A DNA stretch of 38,757 nucleotides, taken from Candidatus Avidehalobacter gallistercoris. GTDB taxonomy: Bacteria > Bacillota > Dehalobacteriia > UBA4068 > UBA4997. The stretch covers positions 1 through 38,757 of the forward strand of contig DVMH01000035.1 of NCBI GenBank assembly GCA_018715045.1, given 5' to 3'. Position 1 is the first letter of the stretch. Every line of letters starts with the position of its first letter. The notes under the pieces are model-generated. The model searched no databases and was not told the DNA's origin. It saw nothing but the letters and a program-made list of their open reading frames with translations. A program made the translations under genes and the position numbers. Shown one piece after another: positions 24,044 to 32,099 of the stretch.

Positions 24044-26413
24044 ATGACGACTGAAATGGATTTTGCGGCTAAATACCGCGAAAAACTGGAATTTCCCAAG
24101 ATAATCAAATGGTTGGCCGGGCTGGCAGCCTTTGCGCCCAGCCGGGAGCTGCTACAGGATTTGGCGCCGAAAAAAACGTTGTCCGAGGCGGAGCGGGCGA
24201 TTGACGAGACGACTGAGGCCACCGATCTGCTGCGGCTTTATCCTCTGTTCAATGTGGGAGCCTGCCGCGATATTCGGGAAGCATTGCGCCTTCTGGAGCT
24301 GGGCGGCGTGCTGAATTCGGAGCAGCTGGTGGCAGTGGCAGATACTTGCCGGGCCTCGCGCGAGTGTAAGGATTTCTTCTCTCACGTTAAAGGACGTTTC
24401 CCGCAGCTTATCGAGCGCGCTAAAAGGCTGGGGCTGTTCCGCACGATCGAAACGGCAGTGGAAAAAGCTATTGCGCCGGACGGGCAAATTGCCGACGGGG
24501 CAAGTGACCGTTTGAGCAACATTCGCCACCGTATGCGCATGTATGAACGGCAAATTCAAGATCGGCTGGATAATTTCATTAAGAATCCCAACACCGCCAA
24601 ATTTTTGCAGGAGCCGATCGTAACGGTGCGCGATGGGCGGTTCGTGGTACCGGTGAAGCAGGAATATCGCAGCAGTGTGGCCGGTGCGGTGCATGACGTG
24701 TCGGCCAGTGGGGCGACGCTGTTTGTGGAGCCGTTGGCGGTTATGCAGACCAATAACGAGCTGGCGCGCCTTAGGCTGGAGGAGGAAGATGAGGTCGCGG
24801 CGATACTGCGGGCGCTTTCACTGCTGGTGGCTGGTTCGCGCGAGGAGCTGGAGCATACGCTTTGGGGGTTGGCTCGGTTGGACTTTGCGCTCTGTAAGGC
24901 AAAACTGGCTGAGGATATGCGTGCCGTGCCTGCCACGCTTAACCAAACGGGGTATATTGACCTGCGCGAGGCGCGTCATCCGCTGATTGGTGCAGGCGTT
25001 GTGCCGGTGGACGTGCGCCTGGCGCCGAAGCTGAAAATTATGGTCATTACCGGGCCTAATACCGGCGGTAAAACCGTTACCTTGAAAACGGTGGGCTTAC
25101 TCACGCTGATGGCGCTTTCCGGCCTGCATATCCCAGCGGAATATGGCTCGCAGCTGGCGTTTTTCTCACAGGTTTTTGCCGATATCGGCGACGAACAGAG
25201 CATTGAGCAGAGCCTCAGCACCTTTTCGGCGCATCTTGGCAACATTGTGCAGATAATCAGCCGGGCGGATGCAAACTCCCTTGTCCTGTTAGACGAGCTG
25301 GGCAGTGGTACTGACCCAACGGAGGGGGCGGCATTGGCCATGAGTATTTTAGAGCAGCTTTATAAGCTGGGCGTGAAAACCCTCGCCACCACGCATTACA
25401 GTGAGCTAAAGAGCTTTGCCTACAACAAAGAGGGTTACACCAACGCCAGTGTGGAATTTGACGTGGAAACGCTGAGTCCCACGTACCGGCTGCTGATGGG
25501 GATACCTGGTAAGAGCAACGCGTTTAGTATCGCGGAAAAGTTGGGGCTGCCTGCTGAGATCATTGACCGCGCGGGTGATTTTCTAACGGCGGATGAACAA
25601 CAGGTGGCCGATCTGATCAGCTCATTGGAAGAGCATCGCTTGCAGGCCGAGCAGGCCAGCCACGAGGCGGATATTCGCCTGGCCGAGGTAGTGGAGCAGC
25701 AACGCCGGCTGAAAAACGAGGAGCTGGAACTGGCCAACAAAGAGGCGGAAATTTTGACCAAAGCACGCCTGCAGGCGGCGGAAATTGTGAAAGAAAGCCG
25801 CCGTCAGGCAGAGGAGCTTTATCAGCAGATGAAGCGGGAGCTGAAAACAGCCGGCGTACAGAACCGCGAGGTGCAGGCGGCGCGCAGCAAGCTGCAAAAG
25901 TTGCAGGAGAAGCTGCAGAATAATCTGCCCGCCAAAAAGTATCAGGGCGACGCGCCAGCCAAGGTGGAGATTGGCCAGACTGTGGAGGTGCCGAAGCTGC
26001 GGCAGAGCGGTATTGTGGCGAGCCTGCCGAACGATAAAGGCGAATTACAGGTACAGATCGGAGTGATGAAGGTGGGCGTGAAGCTCTCCGACCTGCGTAT
26101 TGACGCTCAGCATGTGCGGCGGGAGCATACGGCCAGTACGCGCCACATTATGCAGGAGAAATCGCGTTACATCAGTCCGGAGATCGACTTGCACGGTCTG
26201 ACGGTGGAGGAGGCTATCTATGAGCTGGATAAATACCTCGACGATGCTTTTCTGGCCAGCCTGCACCAGGTGCGCGTTATTCATGGGCGTGGCACCGGGG
26301 CGCTGAAAGCTGGGGTGCTGGAATATCTGAAGAACCATCGTCTGGTGGCTGGAGTCGAGCAGGCGCCGTTTAACGAAGGCGGCTTTGGGGCGACCATTGT
26401 CAATTTAAAATAG
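24044..26413 (+). CDS. mutS2: Endonuclease MutS2
   Basis: 789-residue MutS-family ATPase without the mismatch-recognition domain. It acts in recombination control and, in Bacillus, splits collided ribosomes. Visible: N-terminal core/lever domains, Walker A GPNTGGKTVTLKT (about 340-352), Walker B LVLLDELGSGTDPTEGAAL, TTHYSELKSFAY, a long Glu/Lys/Gln-rich coiled coil (about 520-630), a KOW-like strand region, and the C-terminal Smr nuclease domain with DLHGLTVEEA and IHGRGTGALK. Length and order are typical. Shares a short gap with the upstream U32 gene and ends at a bidirectional terminator. Confidence 0.97.
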   Translation: MTTEMDFAAKYREKLEFPKIIKWLAGLAAFAPSRELLQDLAPKKTLSEAERAIDETTEATDLLRLYPLFNVGACRDIREALRLLELGGVLNSEQLVAVADTCRASRECKDFFSHVKGRFPQLIERAKRLGLFRTIETAVEKAIAPDGQIADGASDRLSNIRHRMRMYERQIQDRLDNFIKNPNTAKFLQEPIVTVRDGRFVVPVKQEYRSSVAGAVHDVSASGATLFVEPLAVMQTNNELARLRLEEEDEVAAILRALSLLVAGSREELEHTLWGLARLDFALCKAKLAEDMRAVPATLNQTGYIDLREARHPLIGAGVVPVDVRLAPKLKIMVITGPNTGGKTVTLKTVGLLTLMALSGLHIPAEYGSQLAFFSQVFADIGDEQSIEQSLSTFSAHLGNIVQIISRADANSLVLLDELGSGTDPTEGAALAMSILEQLYKLGVKTLATTHYSELKSFAYNKEGYTNASVEFDVETLSPTYRLLMGIPGKSNAFSIAEKLGLPAEIIDRAGDFLTADEQQVADLISSLEEHRLQAEQASHEADIRLAEVVEQQRRLKNEELELANKEAEILTKARLQAAEIVKESRRQAEELYQQMKRELKTAGVQNREVQAARSKLQKLQEKLQNNLPAKKYQGDAPAKVEIGQTVEVPKLRQSGIVASLPNDKGELQVQIGVMKVGVKLSDLRIDAQHVRREHTASTRHIMQEKSRYISPEIDLHGLTVEEAIYELDKYLDDAFLASLHQVRVIHGRGTGALKAGVLEYLKNHRLVAGVEQAPFNEGGFGATIVNLK

Positions 26414-26425
26414 AAGTATTCATAT

Positions 26426-26462
26426 AAAAAAGCAAGCCTGAGAAATTCAGACTTGCTTTTTT
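26426..26462. terminator. Bidirectional terminator between mutS2 and argH
   Basis: Stem AAAAAGCAAGCCTGA against TTCAGACTTGCTTTTTT (one mismatch). A-run on the left and T-run on the right serve the two convergent genes, mutS2 (plus) and argH (minus). Confidence 0.88.
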
Positions 26463-26475
26463 GTTTGCAGCTGCG

Positions 26476-27864
26476 TTACTTTTGTGCGGCCAGCCAAATT
26501 TCTCCGCTTTCAATGGCCGCTTCCACAGCAGGTAGCGCCGGTCCGCCGGGGATATTACGCGCCGCTACACACTTTTCAATTTTGATGTAATCGTAAACGT
26601 CCTCGCTGAAGACGGCGGAGAACTGCTGGAACTCGGGCAAAGTTAAATCCTCCAAACCCACGCCTTTATCCTCGGCATATTTCACCAGCTGGCCGATAAT
26701 TGAGTGCGCTTCACGGAACGGAACCTTTCGCGCTGCCAGATAATCTGCCGCGTCTGTCGCGTTGATGAAGCCGCCCTTGGCGCGGTCATGTATTTTTGTT
26801 TTGTTGACGCGCATAGTATCCAGCATTGGTGCGAACACCAGAAGCGACTTTTTTACGGTATCTACTGTATCGAAAAGAGCCTCTTTATCCTCCTGCATAT
26901 CCTTATTGTAGGCCAGCGGCAGTCCTTTCAGCATAGTGAGCGTGCCCAGCAGGTGGCCGAAAACTCGCCCGCTTTTGCCACGCACCAGCTCCGCCACGTC
27001 GGGGTTTTTCTTCTGCGGCATAATGGACGAGCCGGTGCTGTAACCATCGTCCAGCGTGATATAACCGAATTCGTTGGACGACCACAACACGATTTCCTCC
27101 GAAAGGCGGGAAAGGTGTACCATTATCAGTGCCGCAGCATTGATAAATTCCACGATAAAGTCGCGGTCGCTGACTCCGTCCAGACTGTTCTCGCAAATGC
27201 CGTCAAAGCCAAGTTCGTTCGCCACAAAACGACGGTCAATCGGGAAAGTAGTGGTGGCCAGGGCGCAACTTCCTAACGGCAGCAGATTAGTGCGCTTTTT
27301 GCAGTCGGTCAGGCGTTCATAATCGCGGCGGAACATTTGGAAATAGGCTAACATATGGTGGCCGAAAGTGATGGGCTGAGCTTTTTGCAGGTGAGTATAG
27401 CCCGCCATTACACTGGCCTTATGACGTGCTGCCAGATCCAGAAGCACGCGTTCCATTTTCAGTAGCAGCTGCTGCACTGCTTCGATCTCTGCCATTAAAT
27501 AGAGCCGTATATCCAGCGCTACCTGATCGTTGCGGCTGCGGGCAGTGTGCAGCTTCTTGCCCACGTCGCCCACGCGCTCAGTGAGTATCTTTTCGATATT
27601 CATGTGGATATCCTCGGCGCCTACCTCAAATTCCACGTGGCCCGCTTCGATATCCGCGAGAATTTCCTGAAGAGCCTGAACCAGCTGCGCTGCCTCGTCC
27701 GCGCTGATGATTCCCTGCCTGCCCAGCATGGTGGCATGGGCGATTGAGCCTTCGATGTCGTATTTATACAGAATTTGGTCGAAGCTGATAGAGGAATGGA
27801 AGTCTTCCACCAGCTTGTCGGTGGATTTGGCGAAACGTCCGCCCCAAAGCTTGCTATCTGTCAT
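26476..27864 (-). CDS. argH: Argininosuccinate lyase
   Basis: Last enzyme of arginine synthesis; splits argininosuccinate to arginine and fumarate. 462 residues, normal length. Signatures: KLWGGRF at the N-terminus, TARSRNDQVALD, the catalytic-His region AGYTHLQKAQP, and the fumarase/lyase signature GSSIMPQKKNPD with the catalytic serine loop. Start chosen at ATG 27864, 9 nt after GGGGTG; a GTG four codons upstream overlaps that site. No argG or other arginine gene is adjacent. The promoter is covered by a 32-bp perfect palindrome, suggesting a repressor site. Confidence 0.97.
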   Translation of the reverse strand: MTDSKLWGGRFAKSTDKLVEDFHSSISFDQILYKYDIEGSIAHATMLGRQGIISADEAAQLVQALQEILADIEAGHVEFEVGAEDIHMNIEKILTERVGDVGKKLHTARSRNDQVALDIRLYLMAEIEAVQQLLLKMERVLLDLAARHKASVMAGYTHLQKAQPITFGHHMLAYFQMFRRDYERLTDCKKRTNLLPLGSCALATTTFPIDRRFVANELGFDGICENSLDGVSDRDFIVEFINAAALIMVHLSRLSEEIVLWSSNEFGYITLDDGYSTGSSIMPQKKNPDVAELVRGKSGRVFGHLLGTLTMLKGLPLAYNKDMQEDKEALFDTVDTVKKSLLVFAPMLDTMRVNKTKIHDRAKGGFINATDAADYLAARKVPFREAHSIIGQLVKYAEDKGVGLEDLTLPEFQQFSAVFSEDVYDYIKIEKCVAARNIPGGPALPAVEAAIESGEIWLAAQK

Positions 27865-27880
27865 AATATTATGCACCCCG

Positions 27881-27912
27881 TTTATGCTATAATATCAATA
27901 TTATAGCATAAA
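27881..27912. promoter_or_regulatory. Perfect 15-bp inverted repeat over the argH promoter
   Basis: TTTATGCTATAATAT (27881-27895), 2-nt spacer, ATATTATAGCATAAA (27898-27912). Each arm contains TATAAT on opposite strands. On the minus strand TATAAT (27905-27900) with TTGCGG 17 bp upstream (27928-27923) forms the likely argH promoter, so the palindrome covers the -10 and start site. It does not read like an ArgR box (TGAAT/ATTCA core). Could be an operator or a 5' hairpin. Confidence 0.75.
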
Positions 27913-27929
27913 CCGGGTTGGGCCGCAAG

Positions 27930-28358
27930 CTAAAACACGCCGAACATACCGCCCAGCGCGCCAAACAGCGCCAATATCAACACTTTTACGAATAGCGTCA
28001 GGTCAAGTGCGATGCCTGTGCCCAGCGTGATGTTCCACAGCAGCATCAGAATAAGTAGCCCCGCTGCCAGTATCAGACCCGAGATCAGCCCCTGGCTGCC
28101 CGCGCGTTTTGCGGTGATGAAGCCCCCAAACAGTGCGGTCAGCCCCAGCAGAACGAGCTGCAATAAATGCGCAGTGGCAGAGCTGAGATCGGTGAACACG
28201 TAGGCGGCGGCCAGTATCAATGAGCCGGCCAGCAGCACTGCCAGCGCGGCAATCATTCCGCGAATCAGCGCAGCGGCTCGGGAAGTGCTCTTGGCGGCGG
28301 TTCCGGCGGCGGAGCCCACGGCCAAAACCTGCTCTTTAAGGCGCGCAGCGTTTTTCAT
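27930..28358 (-). CDS. DUF3792/TIGR04086 family membrane protein
   Basis: 142-residue membrane protein with four hydrophobic segments (about 32-55, 65-82, 90-110, 118-140). The pattern LIRGMIAALAVLLAGS, GGFITAKRAGSQGLISGLILA matches the small YrzE/TIGR04086 family of Firmicutes, of unknown function. AAGGGG lies 9 nt before the ATG. Residues 1-28 form a soluble Ala- and Lys-rich N-terminus. Sits between sigK and argH in the same direction, 62 bp after sigK. Confidence 0.75.
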   Translation of the reverse strand: MKNAARLKEQVLAVGSAAGTAAKSTSRAAALIRGMIAALAVLLAGSLILAAAYVFTDLSSATAHLLQLVLLGLTALFGGFITAKRAGSQGLISGLILAAGLLILMLLWNITLGTGIALDLTLFVKVLILALFGALGGMFGVF

Positions 28359-28402
28359 GGCAAAAATCCCCTTTTAACTTGGTTTTGCCAATCTATATGC
28401 AG

Positions 28403-28420
28403 GCATATCTTTTGATATGC
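28403..28420 (-). other. Hairpin directly after the sigK stop codon
   Basis: GCATATC/GATATGC with a 4-nt A loop on the minus strand, starting at the base after the stop. It lacks a T-run, so it may be an RNA 3'-end or processing element rather than a full terminator. Confidence 0.45.
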
Positions 28421-29110
28421 TTACCCTTCAAACACACGGGCGAGCTTTTGCAGCGCCTTTTTTTCGATCCGGCTTACGTAGGAGCGTGAAATCCCCAGCT
28501 CTTTGGCTATTTCCCGTTGGGTGCGCTCATCGTCGCCGTCCAGACCATAGCGGCGGATCACGATATAGCGCTCCTTGGGAGAAAGAGTACGCAGGCTTTG
28601 GCGCAGCAGTCGTTCGTCATCGCGGCTTTCCACTGCGTCCAGGATTTCGCCGCTGTCGGTGCCCAGCGTTTCCAGCAGTGTTAGCTGGTTGCCTTCCTTG
28701 TCGGCGCTTACCGGGTCGTCCAGCGATATCTCTGTGCGGCTGTTCTTGGTGGCTCTGAGATGCATCAGCACCTCGTTTTCGATGCAGCGGGCGGCATAGG
28801 TGGTCAGCTTGATATTCTTCTCCGGGTTGAACGTGTTGATGGCCTTGATCAGACCGATAGTGCCGATGGAAATCAGATCCTCGCGATCCGGTCCGGAATT
28901 TTCGAACTTACGCACAATATGTGCCACCAGCCGCAGGTTATGTTCAATCAGCCGGTTTTTTGCCGCCATATCTCCTTCTGCCATAGCTCGCATTGCCTCG
29001 GCCTCCTCCGCCGGCGAGAGTGGCTTGGGGAAAGCGTTGCTGTTCAGATAACCTAACAGAAAACCCAGACCAGGCACCAGTGTGCCGAACAGATACAAAA
29101 GTTCCCACAT
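28421..29110 (-). CDS. sigK: RNA polymerase sigma factor SigK, uninterrupted, with pro-sequence
   Basis: Sigma-70 family factor for late mother-cell genes in sporulation. 229 residues. The hydrophobic N-terminus (MWELLYLFGTLVPGLGFLLG, then NSNAFPKPLS) corresponds to the membrane-tethering pro-sequence removed by SpoIVFB. Region 2: NRLIEHNLRLVAHIVRKFEN, EDLISIGTIGLIKA, TTYAARCIENEVLMHLR. Region 4: SPKERYIVIRRYGL and the helix-turn-helix TQREIAKELGISRSYVSRIE. These strings are nearly those of Bacillus SigK. The gene is continuous, not split by a skin element. The ribosome binding site GGAGG is partly inside a hairpin (29115-29163). Confidence 0.94.
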   Translation of the reverse strand: MWELLYLFGTLVPGLGFLLGYLNSNAFPKPLSPAEEAEAMRAMAEGDMAAKNRLIEHNLRLVAHIVRKFENSGPDREDLISIGTIGLIKAINTFNPEKNIKLTTYAARCIENEVLMHLRATKNSRTEISLDDPVSADKEGNQLTLLETLGTDSGEILDAVESRDDERLLRQSLRTLSPKERYIVIRRYGLDGDDERTQREIAKELGISRSYVSRIEKKALQKLARVFEG

Positions 29111-29114
29111 AATA

Positions 29115-29163
29115 AGCAGCCTCCATTATGCTTTAAATTGGTAAAGCATATGCGAAGGCTGCT
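29115..29163 (-). promoter_or_regulatory. Hairpin enclosing the sigK ribosome binding site
   Basis: On the minus strand an outer 8-bp stem AGCAGCCT/AGGCTGCT and an inner 9-bp stem TATGCTTTA/TAAAGCATA enclose the leader. The 3' outer arm contains AGG of the GGAGG ribosome binding site (29124-29120). There is no T-run, so it is not a plain terminator. A role in limiting sigK translation is inferred. Confidence 0.6.
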
Positions 29164-29193
29164 ATTTCATGCCGAAAATTCCGGTAGGTGCTG

Positions 29194-30912
29194 CTAGACG
29201 CGGCTTTGGTTGGCAATACCCTCCAACAGTGCCAGTTTTTCGGCCACCTCGCGGCATACTCTGCCCGCATCACCGCCCCCGCTTTCGCCGTCCGCGATAT
29301 AGACGGCCATTGCCCAGCGCGGCTCGTCTGACGGAAAGAAGCCTGCAAACCACACGCCGAAGTTCTGGCTTGTGCCTGTTTTGCCGGAGATGGCAATAAG
29401 CTGGCTGTTGACCGGTTTGCCGGTACCATTGGTGACGGCGGTGCGCAGCATTTGCCTGAGCTTTGCAGCGCTTTCCGGTTTTACGACCTGACGAGGTTCA
29501 GAGCTTTCGATGCTTTGCACCGTACGTCCCTGGGCGGTTTCCAGATTGATTACCAGCCGTGGTTCCACTAGTTTGCCGCCGTTGGCGATTGTTGCCATCA
29601 GACGCGCCAGCATCAGCGGTGTGGCGCGTATACCCTTTTCGCCGATAGAGACGTTGGCCACGTCGGCGGGAACGGCGGAAGAGAAATCTAGCATATTCTG
29701 CGATTTAACGTCCAGCCCGCGCAGCACCTGCTCCGTCATACCAAGCCGCCAGGCGTATTCCGCAATCAGCTTGCCGCCGAGCTTTTGTCCAAGCGTGATG
29801 AAATACGGATTGCAGGAGTTGGCCAGCGCCGCCTGCATATCCTCCGCACCGTGACCTTTCTCCTGCCAGCAGTTCACAGTGTGGCCGTTCGATAGCGTTA
29901 TGCCGCCGCTGCAGGCAAAATCTTCGCCGTCAATACTGATATCATTATCCAGCGCGGCCAGTGCCAACACCAGCTTAAACACCGAGGCGGGCGGGTAATA
30001 ACTGAGCGCTTTATTAAGATACACGTCGCCTGCCGCCGCCGGCTGACCAACGCTTTGATCGAAGCCAGGGGAACTGACCATCGTTAACACGTCGCCGTTT
30101 GTTACGTCAAGCAGTACCGCCGCGCCGTTTTTGCCCTGCATAGCTTCCTCACATATCTGCTGATAGGTTGCGTCCAGTGTAAGACGCACATTCAGGGCGC
30201 TGTCCTGGCCGCCGGGGGGGATTTCCCGGAGACCGTTGGCCGCCATCCGTCCTTGCTCGTCCACCGCTGCTGCGATCTGCGCTGAGGGCCGTCCGCGCAG
30301 CAGCGCGTCATATTGCTGTTCCAGGCCGCACTTGCCAATGTATTCTGGGTCGGCCAACCCGGCTGATGCAAGTTGTTGTTGCTCTGTTTCACTGCTGGGG
30401 CCGACATAGCCCAAAATGTGCGCCGCCGGAGAATCGGCGGCATAGCGCGGCTGATAAACACAGACAAAAATGCCGCATAAATTACTTGCGCGCTCGTTAA
30501 CCTGCTGCTCCTGTGTTTCGCTCAAATTCCGCGCCAGCAGAAACGGCTCGTTTGCGGCAAGCCTGCTTTTCAGATTATAGGCCTCTGGTGAAGAAGATAG
30601 GTGCAAACTGTCAAGCAGCTCGGTCAGAAATGTTTGATAATAGGCCGTGTTGTGCTGCTCATCCTGTCGGGTGAGGCTGGGGAAGACTAGCAGGCAGCGT
30701 TCTGCCCGGTTGGTGAAGCTTCGACCGTTTCTGTCCAGAAAATCGCCACGTTGGAATTCTCGTTCGGCTAAGGTTAAAAGCCGCTGGTTTTGAGCCAGTG
30801 CGACAAAGTCATCACCTCTCCAGCAGTTAAGCCACCACAGCCGGACGAAAAGCAGCGCAAAAGCGAGAAGCAGCAGGCTGGAAACGCGCCGCAGGCGCTC
30901 GGAATACAACAA
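29194..30912 (-). CDS. Class B penicillin-binding protein (transpeptidase)
   Basis: Membrane-anchored D,D-transpeptidase that cross-links peptidoglycan, 572 residues. One N-terminal helix (about 8-30), a pedestal domain with RGDFLDRNGR, HILGYVG and GKCGLEQQYDALLRG, then the transpeptidase domain: SVFK catalytic serine and lysine near 310 (PPASVFK), SCN near 366 (ANSCNP), KTG near 510 (SGKTGTS). No PASTA domain, so it resembles PbpA/FtsI-like forms rather than SpoVD with PASTA. Start: TTG at 30912 is 6 nt after GAGGTG; a GTG at 30921 lacks a ribosome binding site. It lies upstream of sigK in the same direction, but a sporulation role is only a possibility. Confidence 0.9.
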   Translation of the reverse strand: MLYSERLRRVSSLLLLAFALLFVRLWWLNCWRGDDFVALAQNQRLLTLAEREFQRGDFLDRNGRSFTNRAERCLLVFPSLTRQDEQHNTAYYQTFLTELLDSLHLSSSPEAYNLKSRLAANEPFLLARNLSETQEQQVNERASNLCGIFVCVYQPRYAADSPAAHILGYVGPSSETEQQQLASAGLADPEYIGKCGLEQQYDALLRGRPSAQIAAAVDEQGRMAANGLREIPPGGQDSALNVRLTLDATYQQICEEAMQGKNGAAVLLDVTNGDVLTMVSSPGFDQSVGQPAAAGDVYLNKALSYYPPASVFKLVLALAALDNDISIDGEDFACSGGITLSNGHTVNCWQEKGHGAEDMQAALANSCNPYFITLGQKLGGKLIAEYAWRLGMTEQVLRGLDVKSQNMLDFSSAVPADVANVSIGEKGIRATPLMLARLMATIANGGKLVEPRLVINLETAQGRTVQSIESSEPRQVVKPESAAKLRQMLRTAVTNGTGKPVNSQLIAISGKTGTSQNFGVWFAGFFPSDEPRWAMAVYIADGESGGGDAGRVCREVAEKLALLEGIANQSRV

Positions 30913-30943
30913 AAAAATCACCTCATTAATAAGGTGATTTTTT
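30912..30943 (-). terminator. Terminator-like hairpin overlapping the PBP ribosome binding site and start
   Basis: Perfect 12-bp inverted repeat: on the minus strand AAAAAATCACCT, 8-nt loop, AGGTGATTTTTT. The stem plus U-run would terminate the upstream peptidase transcript (stop at 30967). The 3' arm carries AGGTG of the PBP ribosome binding site, and the T-run runs into the TTG start, so the same element can control both transcription and translation. Confidence 0.85.
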
Positions 30944-30966
30944 GCGGGGCGGATTATACGCCAAAA

Positions 30967-32079
30967 TTATAAGGTAATCAGTTCCTTTGGAAAGTGGGTG
31001 AGAGGTTCCAGACCGTACGCTGTTACGATGCAGGAATCCTCAATGCGCAGGCCGAAGCGTCCAGGCAGATATACTCCTGGCTCAACCGTAACCAGAAAAC
31101 CGGGGCGGAGCGTAGTTTTGTCGCTGGGCGAGAGAGCCGGGGCCTCATGGATATTCAGCCCCACGCCGTGCCCCAGCGAGTGCGAAAAATATTCGCTCAA
31201 GCCTGCCTCCCGGATTATGCGGCGGGAAATCTCGTCCGCTTCAGAGCCGGTCATGCCGGGGCGTATGTTTGCTACGCCAGCCAGCTGCGCTTTAAGCACC
31301 GTTTCATACGCCGTTCGCTGTTCGTCGGAAATTGTTCCCACGGCAAAAGTGCGAGTGCAGTCGCCGCAATAATTTTGCCAACGACAGCCAAAGTCAATGG
31401 TCACAAAATCGCCGGGCTGTACGGCATAATCCGAAGGAATAGCGTGCGGTTTGGCGCTGTTTGGTCCAGCTGCCACGATGGTGGGAAAGCTCAAGCCCTG
31501 TCCGCCTGCTTCATGCAGAGACTGTTCCAGTTGCCAGGCAATTTCCCGTTCCGTCACGCCTGGCCTGATATGCGGAAGCGTCGCCTCTAGTGCCTGGTCG
31601 GCAATTTCACCGCATTTTTTCAGGCAAAACAGCTCGTATTCATCTTTTGTCATACGCAGTTCCAGCGGCAGCTCGTCCGCCGGGTCAAACTCCAAATCCG
31701 GCAGATATGCCAGCAGCAAATTGGCCAGATCGACCCAGGCCGTATAGCTTAACGTGCCGCCCTCGAAGCCCAGCCTTTTGACCGGCTTATCGTTGAGCGC
31801 TGTTACCAGCAAATGTTGCAGCTGCTGGCCGTTGGTGCGGCAGAGGAATTCAGCGTCCGGCGCTTCGGCCGCCGCCTGCGCGATAAAGCGCCCGTCTGAG
31901 AGCAGATAAGCCGTATCATTTATCAGCAGAAGATAGCTGTCGTCACCGGAGAACCCGGAATAGTAGTAGATGTTTTTGCGGTCGGAAAGCAGCAGAGCGT
32001 CAAAATTTGTCTGCTGCATAGATATGGCTAGACGTTTTCGACGTGCTTTGGTCAATTCACGCATATCAGGCAAATCCAT
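30967..32079 (-). CDS. M24 family Xaa-Pro aminopeptidase
   Basis: Cytosolic two-metal peptidase that removes N-terminal residues before proline; 370 residues. N-terminal creatinase-like domain (about 10-140, LLLSDRKNIYYYSGFSG) and C-terminal pita-bread domain. Metal ligands: Asp in VTIDFGC, Asp in YCGDCTRTFA, His in SLGHGVGLNIHEAP, Glu in VTVEPGVYLPG, Glu in LRIEDS. GGAGGGG is 7 nt before the ATG. Commonly annotated pepP/ypdF-like. It follows the signal peptidase gene by 20 bp, so both are likely co-transcribed. Confidence 0.92.
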   Translation of the reverse strand: MDLPDMRELTKARRKRLAISMQQTNFDALLLSDRKNIYYYSGFSGDDSYLLLINDTAYLLSDGRFIAQAAAEAPDAEFLCRTNGQQLQHLLVTALNDKPVKRLGFEGGTLSYTAWVDLANLLLAYLPDLEFDPADELPLELRMTKDEYELFCLKKCGEIADQALEATLPHIRPGVTEREIAWQLEQSLHEAGGQGLSFPTIVAAGPNSAKPHAIPSDYAVQPGDFVTIDFGCRWQNYCGDCTRTFAVGTISDEQRTAYETVLKAQLAGVANIRPGMTGSEADEISRRIIREAGLSEYFSHSLGHGVGLNIHEAPALSPSDKTTLRPGFLVTVEPGVYLPGRFGLRIEDSCIVTAYGLEPLTHFPKELITL

Positions 32080-32099
32080 ATTGCAACCCCTCCGTATTA

